Positions 52,348-61,415 of a stretch of 64,000 bases of DNA are shown in pieces; within the stretch, counting starts at the first letter, position 1; each line of letters begins with the position of its first letter. The stretch is from contig JABGOU010000002.1 of the NCBI GenBank assembly GCA_018645325.1, positions 111,345-175,344 of the forward strand, read 5' to 3'. The translations under genes were made by a program, and so were the position numbers. The notes under the pieces were generated by a model. It worked only from the letters and a program-made list of their open reading frames with translations. It was not told where the DNA came from and did no database searches. This DNA comes from Desulfobacula sp. (GTDB taxonomy: Bacteria > Desulfobacterota > Desulfobacteria > Desulfobacterales > Desulfobacteraceae).

Positions 52348-53049
52348 TTAAATATCCTGGAATTTATACCCGACGCCCCAGACCGTCAGAATAAATTCAG
52401 GTTCTGCAGGATTTTTTTCAATTTTTCCCCTTAACCGGTTGATATTGGAGTTCACCGTATGTTCATACCCGTCATGCCCGTATCCCCACACTTTGTCCAG
52501 AAGCTGGGATCGGTTAAACACCCTTCCGGGGTGGGTTGCAAAATAGAGGAGAAGATCAAACTCTTTTGCTGTCAGATCGACGGATTTGGAGTTTATCATC
52601 ACCTTTCGTTTCTCAGGGATAATGGTCAACTCACCAATGGTTAAAACCATGTCCCTATTCTCTTTCATGGCAGGCTGAAAGGTCTCCATCCTGCGGAAAA
52701 TTGCCTTAATTCTGGCGATCAGCTCCCGGATACTGAATGGCTTTGTTACATAGTCATCTGCACCAAATTCCAATCCCAGAATCCGGTCGATTTCAGAAGA
52801 CTTGGAGGTGAGCATTAAAATCGGTGTGTGGATATGCTTACTTCTAAGCTGCTTTAAGATTTCAAGTCCATCCATCCCGGGAAGCATGATATCCAGAAGA
52901 ATCAGATCATAATTCTGGGTAACAGCTTTTTTAAACCCTGTGTTCCCCTTAAATTCTAGATCCACTTTCCAGGACTGATCTGTCAGATGAAGTTTTAGGA
53001 GACCTGCAAGATCATGATTGTCTTCAATCACTAGAATTTTTTGATGCAT
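52348..53049 (-). CDS. OmpR-family response regulator
   Basis: 233 residues from ATG 53049, where MHQKILVIEDN follows a GGAGAC ribosome site; a longer reading from 53187 has no domain support. The receiver has the phospho-acceptor D53 (LILLDIMLPGMDG), LTSKS and the lysine in DDYVTKPFS. The DNA-binding domain is winged-helix (VDLTAKEFDLLLYFATHPGRVFNR, YEHTVNSNINRLRGKIE). First gene of the RR-HK-msrAB run and divergent from the ynj operon. Confidence 0.93.
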   Translation of the reverse strand: MHQKILVIEDNHDLAGLLKLHLTDQSWKVDLEFKGNTGFKKAVTQNYDLILLDIMLPGMDGLEILKQLRSKHIHTPILMLTSKSSEIDRILGLEFGADDYVTKPFSIRELIARIKAIFRRMETFQPAMKENRDMVLTIGELTIIPEKRKVMINSKSVDLTAKEFDLLLYFATHPGRVFNRSQLLDKVWGYGHDGYEHTVNSNINRLRGKIEKNPAEPEFILTVWGVGYKFQDI

Positions 53050-53224
53050 TGACTTTGTCTCCAATAAAATAATGCTGACAAGATCATCTACCCATCTTTT
53101 AAATCGCAAGTCAAGTCGACGGCATATAGAAAGGGACTTTTTTTGTCTTGACAAAGGGACTATTCCAAAAGAATATGGTTGAATCATAAAAAACAGAAGT
53201 CATTAAAGGGAAAAAGGTAAAATT

Positions 53225-54418
53225 ATGAGACAATTTTTTTTAATTTTTCTGAGTCTGCTTTTTTTAGGCTTTTTATCTCAAGCCCATGCAGTAGACTGGG
53301 AAGAGATTGAAAAAAAAGCAAAAGGGCAAACCGTGTATTTCAATGCATGGGGCGGATCTCAACCTATTAATGAATATATTCAATGGGCCGGCCGGTTGGT
53401 ACAAAAAAAATATGGGGTTCGGGTCATCCATGTAAAAGCAACGGACATTGGCGATGTAGTTTCCCGCATCCTCGTTGAAAAAGCAGCAAAAAAATTGCAA
53501 AACGGCAGTGTGGACCTGATGTGGATCAATGGCGAAAATTTTAAGGCCATGAAGGAAAACACGCTTTTGTTTGGGCCGTTCTCTCAAAATTTACCCCATT
53601 TCCAAAAGGTGGACAATCAGAAAAAAACATTGAAATATGATTTTACCGTTCCCGTTGACAATCTGGAATCGCCTTGGGGAATGGCCCAGCTTGTGTTTTC
53701 ATATGACACCAGCCAGGTTTTAAAACACCCTGAAACCATGTCAGACCTTTTGGCGTTTGCAAAAAAGCATCCAGGAAAATTTACCTATCCTGCCATACCC
53801 AGCTTTCATGGCACAACCTTTATTAAACAGGCACTTTCTGAGCTGATCCATGATCCAAAAATATTGAGTCAAAAGGTGAGCGCACCTGATTTTGAAAAAC
53901 ACACACAGCCATTGTGGGATTTTCTGGATGCGTTGCATCCTTTGTTGTGGCGGAAAGGCAAAGTGTTCCCCACCAGCGGCTCCCAGATGTTAAGTCTTTT
54001 AAATGATAATGAAATTTTTATTTCTTTGAGTTTTAACCCGAATTCCGTGAGCAATGCCATTGAAAATGGTGAACTTCCCAATACCATAAGGACCTATATT
54101 CATAAAGGGGGCACCATTGGCAATGCCCATTTTGTGGCCATTCCCTTTAATTCCTCAGCCAAGCCCGGGGCCATGGTGTTTGCCAATTTTCTTTTAAGCC
54201 CTTTGGCCCAGGCCAGAAAAGCAAATCCAAAGATCTGGGGCGATCCAAGCGTTCTTGATATCAAAAAACTTTCCGGGCCGGATAAAAAATTATTTGATGA
54301 TGTTCCCAAAGGGATTGCTACCTTGTCCGCCGACGAGCTGGGACCGGGTTTGCCTGAACCCCATGTGTCATGGGTTCAGGCTCTTGAAAAAGAATGGCTT
54401 AAAAAGTACAACAAATAA
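53225..54418 (+). CDS. ynjB: ABC transporter substrate-binding protein, YnjB-like
   Basis: 397 residues with a cleavable signal peptide (ends SQAHA, cleavage near 22). The mature chain starts with the YnjB-like FNAWGGSQPINEYIQWAG, followed by DLMWINGENFKAMKE. This is the iron/thiamine-type binding-protein fold. In E. coli, ynjB is followed by ynjC and ynjD as here. The ligand of this system is not established. AAAGGGAAAAAGG precedes the ATG. It heads a four-gene operon. Confidence 0.88.
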   Translation: MRQFFLIFLSLLFLGFLSQAHAVDWEEIEKKAKGQTVYFNAWGGSQPINEYIQWAGRLVQKKYGVRVIHVKATDIGDVVSRILVEKAAKKLQNGSVDLMWINGENFKAMKENTLLFGPFSQNLPHFQKVDNQKKTLKYDFTVPVDNLESPWGMAQLVFSYDTSQVLKHPETMSDLLAFAKKHPGKFTYPAIPSFHGTTFIKQALSELIHDPKILSQKVSAPDFEKHTQPLWDFLDALHPLLWRKGKVFPTSGSQMLSLLNDNEIFISLSFNPNSVSNAIENGELPNTIRTYIHKGGTIGNAHFVAIPFNSSAKPGAMVFANFLLSPLAQARKANPKIWGDPSVLDIKKLSGPDKKLFDDVPKGIATLSADELGPGLPEPHVSWVQALEKEWLKKYNK

Positions 54419-54427
54419 AACCGGATA

Positions 54428-56200
54428 ATGATGAGACTGTTTGGACAGGAAAAGACCTATATCTTTCCTGTATTTGTAATGGGATTGTTTAGTGTTACAA
54501 TACTGGCCGGTTTTATTGGAACGCTTTTACCTTCATTCAATTATCTACCCGTAATCGGGCATACAAACCTTTCATTATCCGTCTGGTTTGATTTTTTTTC
54601 CTACCCCGGGATTCAAACCTCAATTTTAGTGACGATTTTTTCCGGAATGACTGCTTCTTTTTGCGTGGTCACCCTTGCCTTTTTGTTTATCAGTGTTTCC
54701 TATGAAAATGCATTATGGAAATTCTTTGAAAAAATTCTTTCCCCGGTTCTTTCTATTCCCCATGCGGCTTTTGCCGTGGGATTTGGTTTTTTAATTGCAC
54801 CGTCAGGATGGATGGTCCGGTTGGTTTCTCCCGTGTTAACAGGCTTTCATACGCCACCGGACTGGATTCTTCTCAATGATCCTTTAGGCATCAGTCTTAC
54901 CATTGCACTGGTGATTAAAGAGTTTCCTTTTTTAATCATGGTGGCCATGGGTGCCCTGGGTCAATTGGATATAAAAAAAACCCTTTTGGTGGGAAGAGCA
55001 CTTGGGTATAAAAAAGAACAGATCTGGCTGAAGGTTTTAATTCCCAGGCTGTATCCTCACTTAAGATTATCTATTTTTGCTATTATTGCCTATTCGCTGT
55101 CCGTTGTGGATATGGCCATTCTTTTAGGCCCAAACACGCCGTCTTCTCTTTCCGTACTGGTTTTGAAATGGTTTAATGACCCGGATGTGAACTTTAAGCT
55201 TTTGGCGTCTGCAGGGTCTTTGTGCCTTTTTTTTATTGTGCTGGTCAGCATTTTTATTGTTTATCTCATAGAACGAATTGCCCATTTTTTTTTAGGACCC
55301 TGGATTACCAATGGAAAGCGCAGTTCTTTTTTGGCATTATTTAAACCTTTCATTGCCTTTATGGGAATTTGTATCATCCTTTTCACCATTATTTCCTCTG
55401 TTATTCTTGTGATCTGGTCATTGGCATGGCAGTGGCGGTTCCCTGATTTTCTACCCACAACATGGAGCCTCAACTTTTGGGCAAAGGGTATGGTTTCATC
55501 TTTTGATCCGGTTATGACAACTGTTGTCACAGGAGTTGCTTCTGCTTTTATTGGGCTTTTTTTGACCATCGGCTGTCTGGAACATGAAGGCAATTACCGA
55601 AAAAATCAAACCAATCAAAATCAAAATAGTCAAGATCTCATCGGACTAAACCAGATCCGGAAAAAAAGGACTAACAATTTTATAAAAAATATCCATTATT
55701 TTTTATACCTTCCCTTATTGGTTCCCCAGATCACATTTATGGCAGGTATTCAGCTTCTTTTGGTCATCATGAAGATGGACGGGTATTGGATTACCCTTAT
55801 GGGATCACATCTTTTGTTTGTTCTGCCTTATATGTTTATTGCATTAAGTGCCACATATCTTTCTTTTGACGAAAGGGTGACGGACCAGGCAATGCTTTTG
55901 AGGAGATCATATGCAAGGGTTATGCTCAGCGTAAAATGGCCCATGCTGTTAAAACCGATTCTTTTTTCTTTTGCCATTGGGTTTTCCGTGAGTGTGGCAC
56001 AATATATTCCTACCATGCTTGTGGGAGCGGGAAGGTTTTCAACAATTACAACTGAGGTGGTTAATATTGCCTCTGGCTCCGATCGGAGGATTATGGCGGT
56101 TTATGCGCTGATTCAGCAGTGTTTACCCTTGATAATGTTTGCTGCGGCCATTATCATTCCTAAAATTTTGTATTACAATAGAAAAGGAATGCAGGTATAA
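54428..56200 (+). CDS. ynjC: ABC transporter permease, fused double domain (YnjC)
   Basis: 590 residues with about twelve transmembrane helices in two homologous halves, as in ThiP and FbpB-type permeases. The coupling loop is seen as ALGYKKEQIWLKVLIPRLYP in the first half and LLRRSYARVMLSVKWPMLLK in the second. A hydrophilic linker rich in Asn and Gln (about 390-420) lies between halves. Starts 9 bases after ynjB; the ATPase starts 11 bases after its stop. Confidence 0.9.
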   Translation: MMRLFGQEKTYIFPVFVMGLFSVTILAGFIGTLLPSFNYLPVIGHTNLSLSVWFDFFSYPGIQTSILVTIFSGMTASFCVVTLAFLFISVSYENALWKFFEKILSPVLSIPHAAFAVGFGFLIAPSGWMVRLVSPVLTGFHTPPDWILLNDPLGISLTIALVIKEFPFLIMVAMGALGQLDIKKTLLVGRALGYKKEQIWLKVLIPRLYPHLRLSIFAIIAYSLSVVDMAILLGPNTPSSLSVLVLKWFNDPDVNFKLLASAGSLCLFFIVLVSIFIVYLIERIAHFFLGPWITNGKRSSFLALFKPFIAFMGICIILFTIISSVILVIWSLAWQWRFPDFLPTTWSLNFWAKGMVSSFDPVMTTVVTGVASAFIGLFLTIGCLEHEGNYRKNQTNQNQNSQDLIGLNQIRKKRTNNFIKNIHYFLYLPLLVPQITFMAGIQLLLVIMKMDGYWITLMGSHLLFVLPYMFIALSATYLSFDERVTDQAMLLRRSYARVMLSVKWPMLLKPILFSFAIGFSVSVAQYIPTMLVGAGRFSTITTEVVNIASGSDRRIMAVYALIQQCLPLIMFAAAIIIPKILYYNRKGMQV

Positions 56201-56211
56201 GGAAAAGAACA

Positions 56212-56850
56212 ATGTCCCTTGAACTTGAAAATATCAGCATATTAAAACAGAGATCATCTATATTTGATCCAGTGAATCTTGTGATTAAGCCAGGTGAGAT
56301 CACAACAATCATGGGGCCAAGCGGGTGTGGAAAATCAACCCTTTTGTCTGCCGTGTCAGGAAGCCTGGACAAAGTTTTCACCCTCAAAGGGTCTGTTTTC
56401 TTATATGGCCGGGATATGGCAAATCTACCCATGGAAAAGAGGAATATCGGTATACTTTTCCAAGATGATCTTCTTTTTCCTCACATGGATATCCGTGGCA
56501 ATCTGGCCTTTGCCATTAAAGAGAAAACATCCAGGGCTCAAAAAAACAAAATAATTGATACTGCCCTTAAAACAGCAGGGCTGAAAGGGTTTGAAAAAAG
56601 AGACCCATCAAGCCTTTCAGGAGGGCAGAAAGCAAGAATCAGTCTTTTGAGAAGCCTTTTGGCCAAACCCACCGCCCTTCTTTTGGATGAGCCTTTTTCA
56701 AAGCTGGATCAAACCCTGAAGGCAAAAATCAGGGCCTTTGTTTTTTCCCAGATAAAAAAAATGAATATCCCGGCACTCCTGGTGACACACGACCCCATGG
56801 ATTGTCCCGAAGGCGGGGTGATATTAAATCTGAACAAAGAAAAAGGATAA
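56212..56850 (+). CDS. ynjD: ABC transporter ATP-binding protein (YnjD)
   Basis: 212 residues: Walker A GPSGCGKSTLL, Q-loop LFQDDLLFPHM, signature SLSGGQKARISLLRSLL, Walker B ALLLDEPFSKLD, switch His in LVTHDP. No C-terminal regulatory domain, so a minimal nucleotide-binding subunit for the preceding permease. Confidence 0.94.
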   Translation: MSLELENISILKQRSSIFDPVNLVIKPGEITTIMGPSGCGKSTLLSAVSGSLDKVFTLKGSVFLYGRDMANLPMEKRNIGILFQDDLLFPHMDIRGNLAFAIKEKTSRAQKNKIIDTALKTAGLKGFEKRDPSSLSGGQKARISLLRSLLAKPTALLLDEPFSKLDQTLKAKIRAFVFSQIKKMNIPALLVTHDPMDCPEGGVILNLNKEKG

Positions 56851-56854
56851 AACC

Positions 56855-57478
56855 ATGCTTGATCCCTGGGCGATAAAATTAGTTGAATCACCTTTGAAAG
56901 CCTGCGCCAATATTCTTAAAGAAAAAGGTATCAAACCGGATCAGGTCACAATAGCAGGTTTTGGGATAGGTCTGCTGGCTTTTTTTACCATATGGATTAA
57001 CGGGTATAAAGTGGCATTGTTTTTTATTGTTTTGAACCGCATTATGGACGGGCTGGATGGGGCGCTTGCAAAACTGACAACCAGAACAGATGCAGGCGGT
57101 TTCCTGGATATTTGTCTGGATTTTATTTTTTATTCCTCAATTGTAGCAGGATTTGCCCTGGCTGATCCCCAAAATAATGCCCTTGCAGCTGTTTTTTTGT
57201 TATTGGGTTTTGTGGGAACAGGGACCAGTTTTCTTGCCTTTGCCGTCATGGCCCAGAAGCATGATTGGAAAAGTATGGCCTATCCCAATAAGGCCCTGTA
57301 TTATATAGGAGGACTCACTGAGGGAACGGAAACAATTATTTTTATGGTAATAATCTGTATATTTCCCGACCATTTCCCTTTCTTTGCTTTTTTCTTTGCC
57401 CTTTTGTGTCTTATAACAACAATAACAAGGGTTTTATCAGGATATGAGATGTTGAAACAAGTTGCAAAAAACAAGTGA
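56855..57478 (+). CDS. ynjF: CDP-alcohol phosphatidyltransferase family protein (YnjF)
   Basis: Integral membrane protein of 207 residues. The family catalytic motif reads DGLDGALAKLTTRTDAGGFL then DICLD: all four acidic residues are in place, with AK where most members have AR. It lies 4 bases after ynjD, and E. coli also places a ynjF gene in the ynjBCD locus, which suggests a lipid-linked role for the transported compound. The alcohol acceptor is unknown. The E. coli sulfurtransferase ynjE is absent here. Confidence 0.88.
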   Translation: MLDPWAIKLVESPLKACANILKEKGIKPDQVTIAGFGIGLLAFFTIWINGYKVALFFIVLNRIMDGLDGALAKLTTRTDAGGFLDICLDFIFYSSIVAGFALADPQNNALAAVFLLLGFVGTGTSFLAFAVMAQKHDWKSMAYPNKALYYIGGLTEGTETIIFMVIICIFPDHFPFFAFFFALLCLITTITRVLSGYEMLKQVAKNK

Positions 57479-57623
57479 AAAATGGTATTTAAATAGAGCT
57501 TGACCTGAAACATGAAAATTTTTCAAAGTACAGCTAAATAATCTGAAAAATTGGCGGTTCTCGGTATTGCATTGAATAAAAGATGAATATTGGTCACAAC
57601 CCTTAATTTAAAGGCGATATATA

Positions 57624-58241
57624 ATGAAACCACAGGAAATAGAAAATTTAAGTTTTAAAATAATTGAACAGGAAGCCGGGGATCACGCCTTTAGTGATGA
57701 CCAATGGCCCATTGTCAGACGAATGATTCATACTTCTGCAGATTTTGAATATATGAACACGATCCGGTTTTATCCCGATGCCGTAAAAACGGGGATAAAA
57801 GCAATACAACAAGGCTGTCAGATATTCACGGATACCAACATGGCCAGGGTGGGGATCAGAAAAAAAGAGATTAATGAATTTGGCGGAAAAGTAAGTTGTC
57901 TGATTGCCGACAAAGATGTTGCCAATATGGCAAAAGAAAAGGGGACCACAAGAGCCCTTGCAGCAGTGGATATGGCCTGTGACAGGATGAAAGGCGGAAT
58001 TTATGTGGTGGGTAATGCCCCCACAGCCCTTTTAAGGCTCATTGAGTTGATAAAGGAGAAAAAAGCAAGTCCAGCCCTGGTGATAGGATTTCCAGTCGGG
58101 TTTGTTAATGCGGCAGAATCAAAGGATGAGCTTATGACCCTGGATTTTCCCTATATCACCAACAAGGGAAGAAAAGGCGGTTCCAATCTTGCAGCGGCCA
58201 TTGTTAATGCCCTGGCAATCATGGCAAATGAACATAAATAA
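57624..58241 (+). CDS. cbiC: Precorrin-8X / cobalt-precorrin-8 methylmutase
   Basis: Moves the C-11 methyl to C-12 to give (cobalt-)hydrogenobyrinic acid. The 205 residues include RRMIHTSADFEY with the catalytic histidine, GCQIFTDTNMARVGI, VVGNAPTALLRLIEL and IGFPVGFVNAAESK, all typical. The anaerobic cobalt-early version is expected from the CbiA and CbiD neighbours. Its last 14 bases overlap the cbiA start. Confidence 0.95.
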   Translation: MKPQEIENLSFKIIEQEAGDHAFSDDQWPIVRRMIHTSADFEYMNTIRFYPDAVKTGIKAIQQGCQIFTDTNMARVGIRKKEINEFGGKVSCLIADKDVANMAKEKGTTRALAAVDMACDRMKGGIYVVGNAPTALLRLIELIKEKKASPALVIGFPVGFVNAAESKDELMTLDFPYITNKGRKGGSNLAAAIVNALAIMANEHK

Positions 58242-59673
58242 AGAACTGGAGGATGCTATCAAAGGGTTTGTAATTGGTGCCACGGGAAGCGGAACAGGAA
58301 AGACCACAATCAGCATTGCCATTTTGTCATATCTTGCTGATTTAGGGTATAAGGTTGCCCCTTTTAAAGTAGGCCCGGATTTTATCGATCCGGGACATCA
58401 TACTAAAATTGCAGGAAAAACCAGTTTTAACCTGGATTCCTGGATGCTTTCCAGGGAGTATAATCAAAAGGTTTTCAACGAAAATACCAAAGGTGCAGAT
58501 ATTGCAGTGGTTGAAGGGGTTATGGGCCTTTTTGACGGATATGACGGCTTGTCAGAAGCCGGGTCCACGGCCCAGATGGCCAAATGGCTGGATCTGCCGG
58601 TCGTGCTCATTATCAGCGCAAAGGGAAAGGCCAGAAGTGCGGCTGCCATTGTCAAGGGCTTTGAAGAGTTTGATCACGACCTGAAAATTGCCGGGGTCAT
58701 CTTCAGCAAAACGGGAAGCCTGCGCCATTATGAATATCTTAAAAAAGCCGTTGAGCAAAACTGCAAAACCAGGTGTCTCGGGTTTATGCCCAGAAACGAT
58801 GCCATTGTCATGCCGGAAAGACATTTGGGCCTTGTCACATCAGATGAGCTTGATATCAGCAAAGAGGTTCTTTCAACCCTTTCTTCCATGGTCAGGGACA
58901 ATATTGACATGGAAGCTTTGATAAACAGCCTGGATTCTTTTGATATATCCTGTCAAATTGAGCAGGAAATAATTGGTTCTGACCAAAAACAAGGTCCAAG
59001 AATTGCAGTTGCAAGGGACAAGGCCTTTTGTTTTTATTATCAGGATAATATAGACATCCTGAAAAAATTCGGAGCAGACATTGTTGAATTTTCACCATTA
59101 AATGATGAAGGACTGCCCCAGGGTATTGACGGGATTTATTTTGGCGGAGGATACCCGGAAGTGTTTGCCAAAGACCTGTCACAAAAAACAAACCTTTTTC
59201 AGGAAATCAAAAAAAACAGTGTTGCCCGTATGCCCATTTACGGGGAATGCGGGGGGTTCATGTTCCTGTGCAACAAACTTTGTGGCATGGATGAAGTCCG
59301 GCAATACCCCATGTCCGGGTGTTTTAATTTTAATATTCACATGTCAAAGCGACTTAGATCCCTTGGATACAGGGAAATAACTTTAAAAAAGGATACCATT
59401 ATAGGCAAAAAAGGTGATGTGTTAAGGGGGCATGAATTTCATTATTCTTCCCTTGAAAATCAAAATCAGGCAAATCAAAAAAAGGATATCCTTGATGTTT
59501 ATCATGTGACGTCCAGGGCAGGGCAGGATCTAACCCTGAAAGGATACCAGGTTCATAACACCCTGGGAAGTTATCTTCACGTCCATTTTGGCAGCAACCA
59601 GGGATGTGCAAAACATTTTGTAGATACCTGCAGAAGATTTAAGGATAATAAAAATGTCATCCAGAACTCTTAA
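58228..59673 (+). CDS. cbiA: Cobyrinate a,c-diamide synthase
   Basis: Amidates the a and c side chains of cobyrinic acid with glutamine. I start at ATG 58228 (MNINKELEDAIKGFVIGATG), giving 481 residues, rather than the longer frame from 58189, which would run further into cbiC. P-loop ATGSGTGKTT and VGPDFIDPGHH mark the synthetase domain; the class I glutaminase domain shows YGECGGFMFLC with the nucleophile Cys and a late His in YLHVHFGSN. Ends overlap cbiC (14 bases) and cbiD (20 bases). Confidence 0.94.
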   Translation: MNINKELEDAIKGFVIGATGSGTGKTTISIAILSYLADLGYKVAPFKVGPDFIDPGHHTKIAGKTSFNLDSWMLSREYNQKVFNENTKGADIAVVEGVMGLFDGYDGLSEAGSTAQMAKWLDLPVVLIISAKGKARSAAAIVKGFEEFDHDLKIAGVIFSKTGSLRHYEYLKKAVEQNCKTRCLGFMPRNDAIVMPERHLGLVTSDELDISKEVLSTLSSMVRDNIDMEALINSLDSFDISCQIEQEIIGSDQKQGPRIAVARDKAFCFYYQDNIDILKKFGADIVEFSPLNDEGLPQGIDGIYFGGGYPEVFAKDLSQKTNLFQEIKKNSVARMPIYGECGGFMFLCNKLCGMDEVRQYPMSGCFNFNIHMSKRLRSLGYREITLKKDTIIGKKGDVLRGHEFHYSSLENQNQANQKKDILDVYHVTSRAGQDLTLKGYQVHNTLGSYLHVHFGSNQGCAKHFVDTCRRFKDNKNVIQNS

Positions 59674-60751
59674 AAAAGGGTTTACTACGGGAGCCGCAGC
59701 AGCAGCCTCAGTAAAAGCCGCTTTGATCTCTTTTTTTTCTAAACATCCCAAATCAGTTGAAATTTTATTTCTGACAGGTGAAAAAAAACAAATTGATATT
59801 CAAGCCGTAAGAAAAACAGGGGAAAATCAATATGAGGCCATTGTCATAAAAGATGCGGGAGATGATCCTGATATTACCCACAAGGCTCAAATAGGGGCCA
59901 GGGTAACATTGTCTGATTCAAATTCCTTAAAGATAAATATTATTGGTGGAAAAGGGGTTGGGACTATAACAAAACCAGGGCTTGAACTGCCAGTGGGAGA
60001 AACTGCCATCAATCCAGGACCAAGGACAATGATTAAAAATTCCGTGGAGGATGTTTTTGCCCTGTTCAATATTAAAAATAAAGGTGTAGATATAGAAATT
60101 TTTGTTCCAAAGGGTGAAATACTTGCCAAAAAAACTCTGAACGCCCGATTGGGTATTCTGGGGGGTATTTCTATTTTAGGTACCACGGGCATTGTCACCC
60201 CCATGTCCCACGATGCCTATATTGCAACCATTAAATCAAGTATTTCAGTTGCTGCAGCCAAGGGCATGGATACCCTTGTATTTACCACGGGCAGACGAAG
60301 TGAACGCTTTGCCATGGAAATCTTTAAGTCTTTTGATGAAGAGGCTTTTATTCAGACCGGGGATTTTTTTAAGGCATCCCTTGATATGGTGGAAAAAAGC
60401 CCGGAGATTCAAACTATCATTTATACTGTATTTTTTGGAAAAGCCGTCAAAATGGCTTTGGGGTTTGAACATACCCATGCGGCAAAGTCTGAGCTGACCT
60501 TGAAAAAGCTGTCCACATGGGCTTTTGATACTACTAAAAGTCGCAAGCTTGCAAAAAATATTGATAACGCCAATACGGCTCGCCATGCATTTTCATATAT
60601 TTATCCTGACCACCCTGAACTTATAACCCTTGTGGGCAAAAAAATTAAAGAGACAGCATTAAAATTTTCAGACCATAAACTTGAAATCCGTATTATTATC
60701 CTTGATTTTGATGGGAAAACTGCCTTTGATTCAAACTATGGCAAAAAATAA
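59654..60751 (+). CDS. cbiD: Cobalt-precorrin-5B C1-methyltransferase
   Basis: SAM-dependent C-1 methylation in the anaerobic corrin pathway. The 365 residues start KKGFTTGAAAAASVKAA, the CbiD signature, and continue NIIGGKGVGTITKPGLELPVGE and ISILGTTGIVTPMSHDAY. CbiD is diagnostic of the oxygen-independent route, in line with an anaerobe. The other ring genes (cbiE, F, G, H, J, L, T) are not in the window. Confidence 0.96.
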   Translation: MSSRTLKKGFTTGAAAAASVKAALISFFSKHPKSVEILFLTGEKKQIDIQAVRKTGENQYEAIVIKDAGDDPDITHKAQIGARVTLSDSNSLKINIIGGKGVGTITKPGLELPVGETAINPGPRTMIKNSVEDVFALFNIKNKGVDIEIFVPKGEILAKKTLNARLGILGGISILGTTGIVTPMSHDAYIATIKSSISVAAAKGMDTLVFTTGRRSERFAMEIFKSFDEEAFIQTGDFFKASLDMVEKSPEIQTIIYTVFFGKAVKMALGFEHTHAAKSELTLKKLSTWAFDTTKSRKLAKNIDNANTARHAFSYIYPDHPELITLVGKKIKETALKFSDHKLEIRIIILDFDGKTAFDSNYGKK

Positions 60752-60829
60752 CCCCTGACCGGAAACACTAAATAACCCGATCCTTTAGCAGGAAGGGGTA
60801 GAATAAATATATTTAAAGGAGAATAAATA

Positions 60830-61309
60830 ATGGAATTCAGCATTACACCTATAGGGATAATTCAAACCCCATTTGATAATTTAAAGGGAATGCCCATACA
60901 GCCATCAGGGGCAGCTAAAGTCATGGGAACCATTGTTATGGAAAAGGAATACGAACAGGGTTTAAATGATCTGGACGGCTTTTCCCATATCATTCTTCTC
61001 TATCATTTCCATGAATCAAAGGGGTATAATTTAATGGTAAAGCCATTTTTAGATGATCATAAAAGAGGTCTTTTTTCCACACGGGCTCCAAGACGGCCCA
61101 ACCCCATCGGCTTATCCATAGTCCGGCTCATTAAAAGAGAGGGCAATAGATTAACCATTAAAGGAATAGATGTATTAAATGGTACCCCTTTAATTGACAT
61201 CAAACCCTATGTTCCGGGGTTTGATACAAAAGAAGTGACTTCCATTGGCTGGCTTGAAAAAAGTTATGAAAAAGCAGTCTCTATAAAGTCGGATGACCGG
61301 TTTATATAG
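60830..61309 (+). CDS. trmO: TrmO-like tRNA threonylcarbamoyladenosine methyltransferase
   Basis: 159 residues of the TrmO/UPF0066 (formerly TsaA or YaeB) family, which N6-methylates t6A37 in tRNA-Thr. Seen are IGIIQTPFDNLKGMPIQPSG at the start and STRAPRRPNPIGLSIVRL, the SAM-binding and substrate core. It is shorter than the E. coli protein (about 235), lacking its C-terminal domain, as in many archaeal and deltaproteobacterial copies. AAAGGAG precedes the ATG. Confidence 0.85.
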   Translation: MEFSITPIGIIQTPFDNLKGMPIQPSGAAKVMGTIVMEKEYEQGLNDLDGFSHIILLYHFHESKGYNLMVKPFLDDHKRGLFSTRAPRRPNPIGLSIVRLIKREGNRLTIKGIDVLNGTPLIDIKPYVPGFDTKEVTSIGWLEKSYEKAVSIKSDDRFI

Positions 61310-61415
61310 TTTTTGGTCAGGCGCTATTCAGTCTGCTCGGAATTACTAAAACTTTTTGATGGATTCAGTTTTATCTGGAAAAAGATTATAAATAATAATT
61401 AGTCTGGAGAACACA

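Noticed and set aside
53050-53187. 46-residue N-terminal extension of the response regulator
   Set aside because: The receiver domain begins directly at the internal Met, which has its own GGAGAC site.
57479-57623. Cobalamin riboswitch upstream of cbiC
   Set aside because: The conserved B12-box pattern (GCCACTG-like) is not seen; the region is short and AT-rich.
60752-60800. ACCCCT ... AGGGGT as a terminator after cbiD
   Set aside because: Six-base stem with a loop over 30 bases and no T run.
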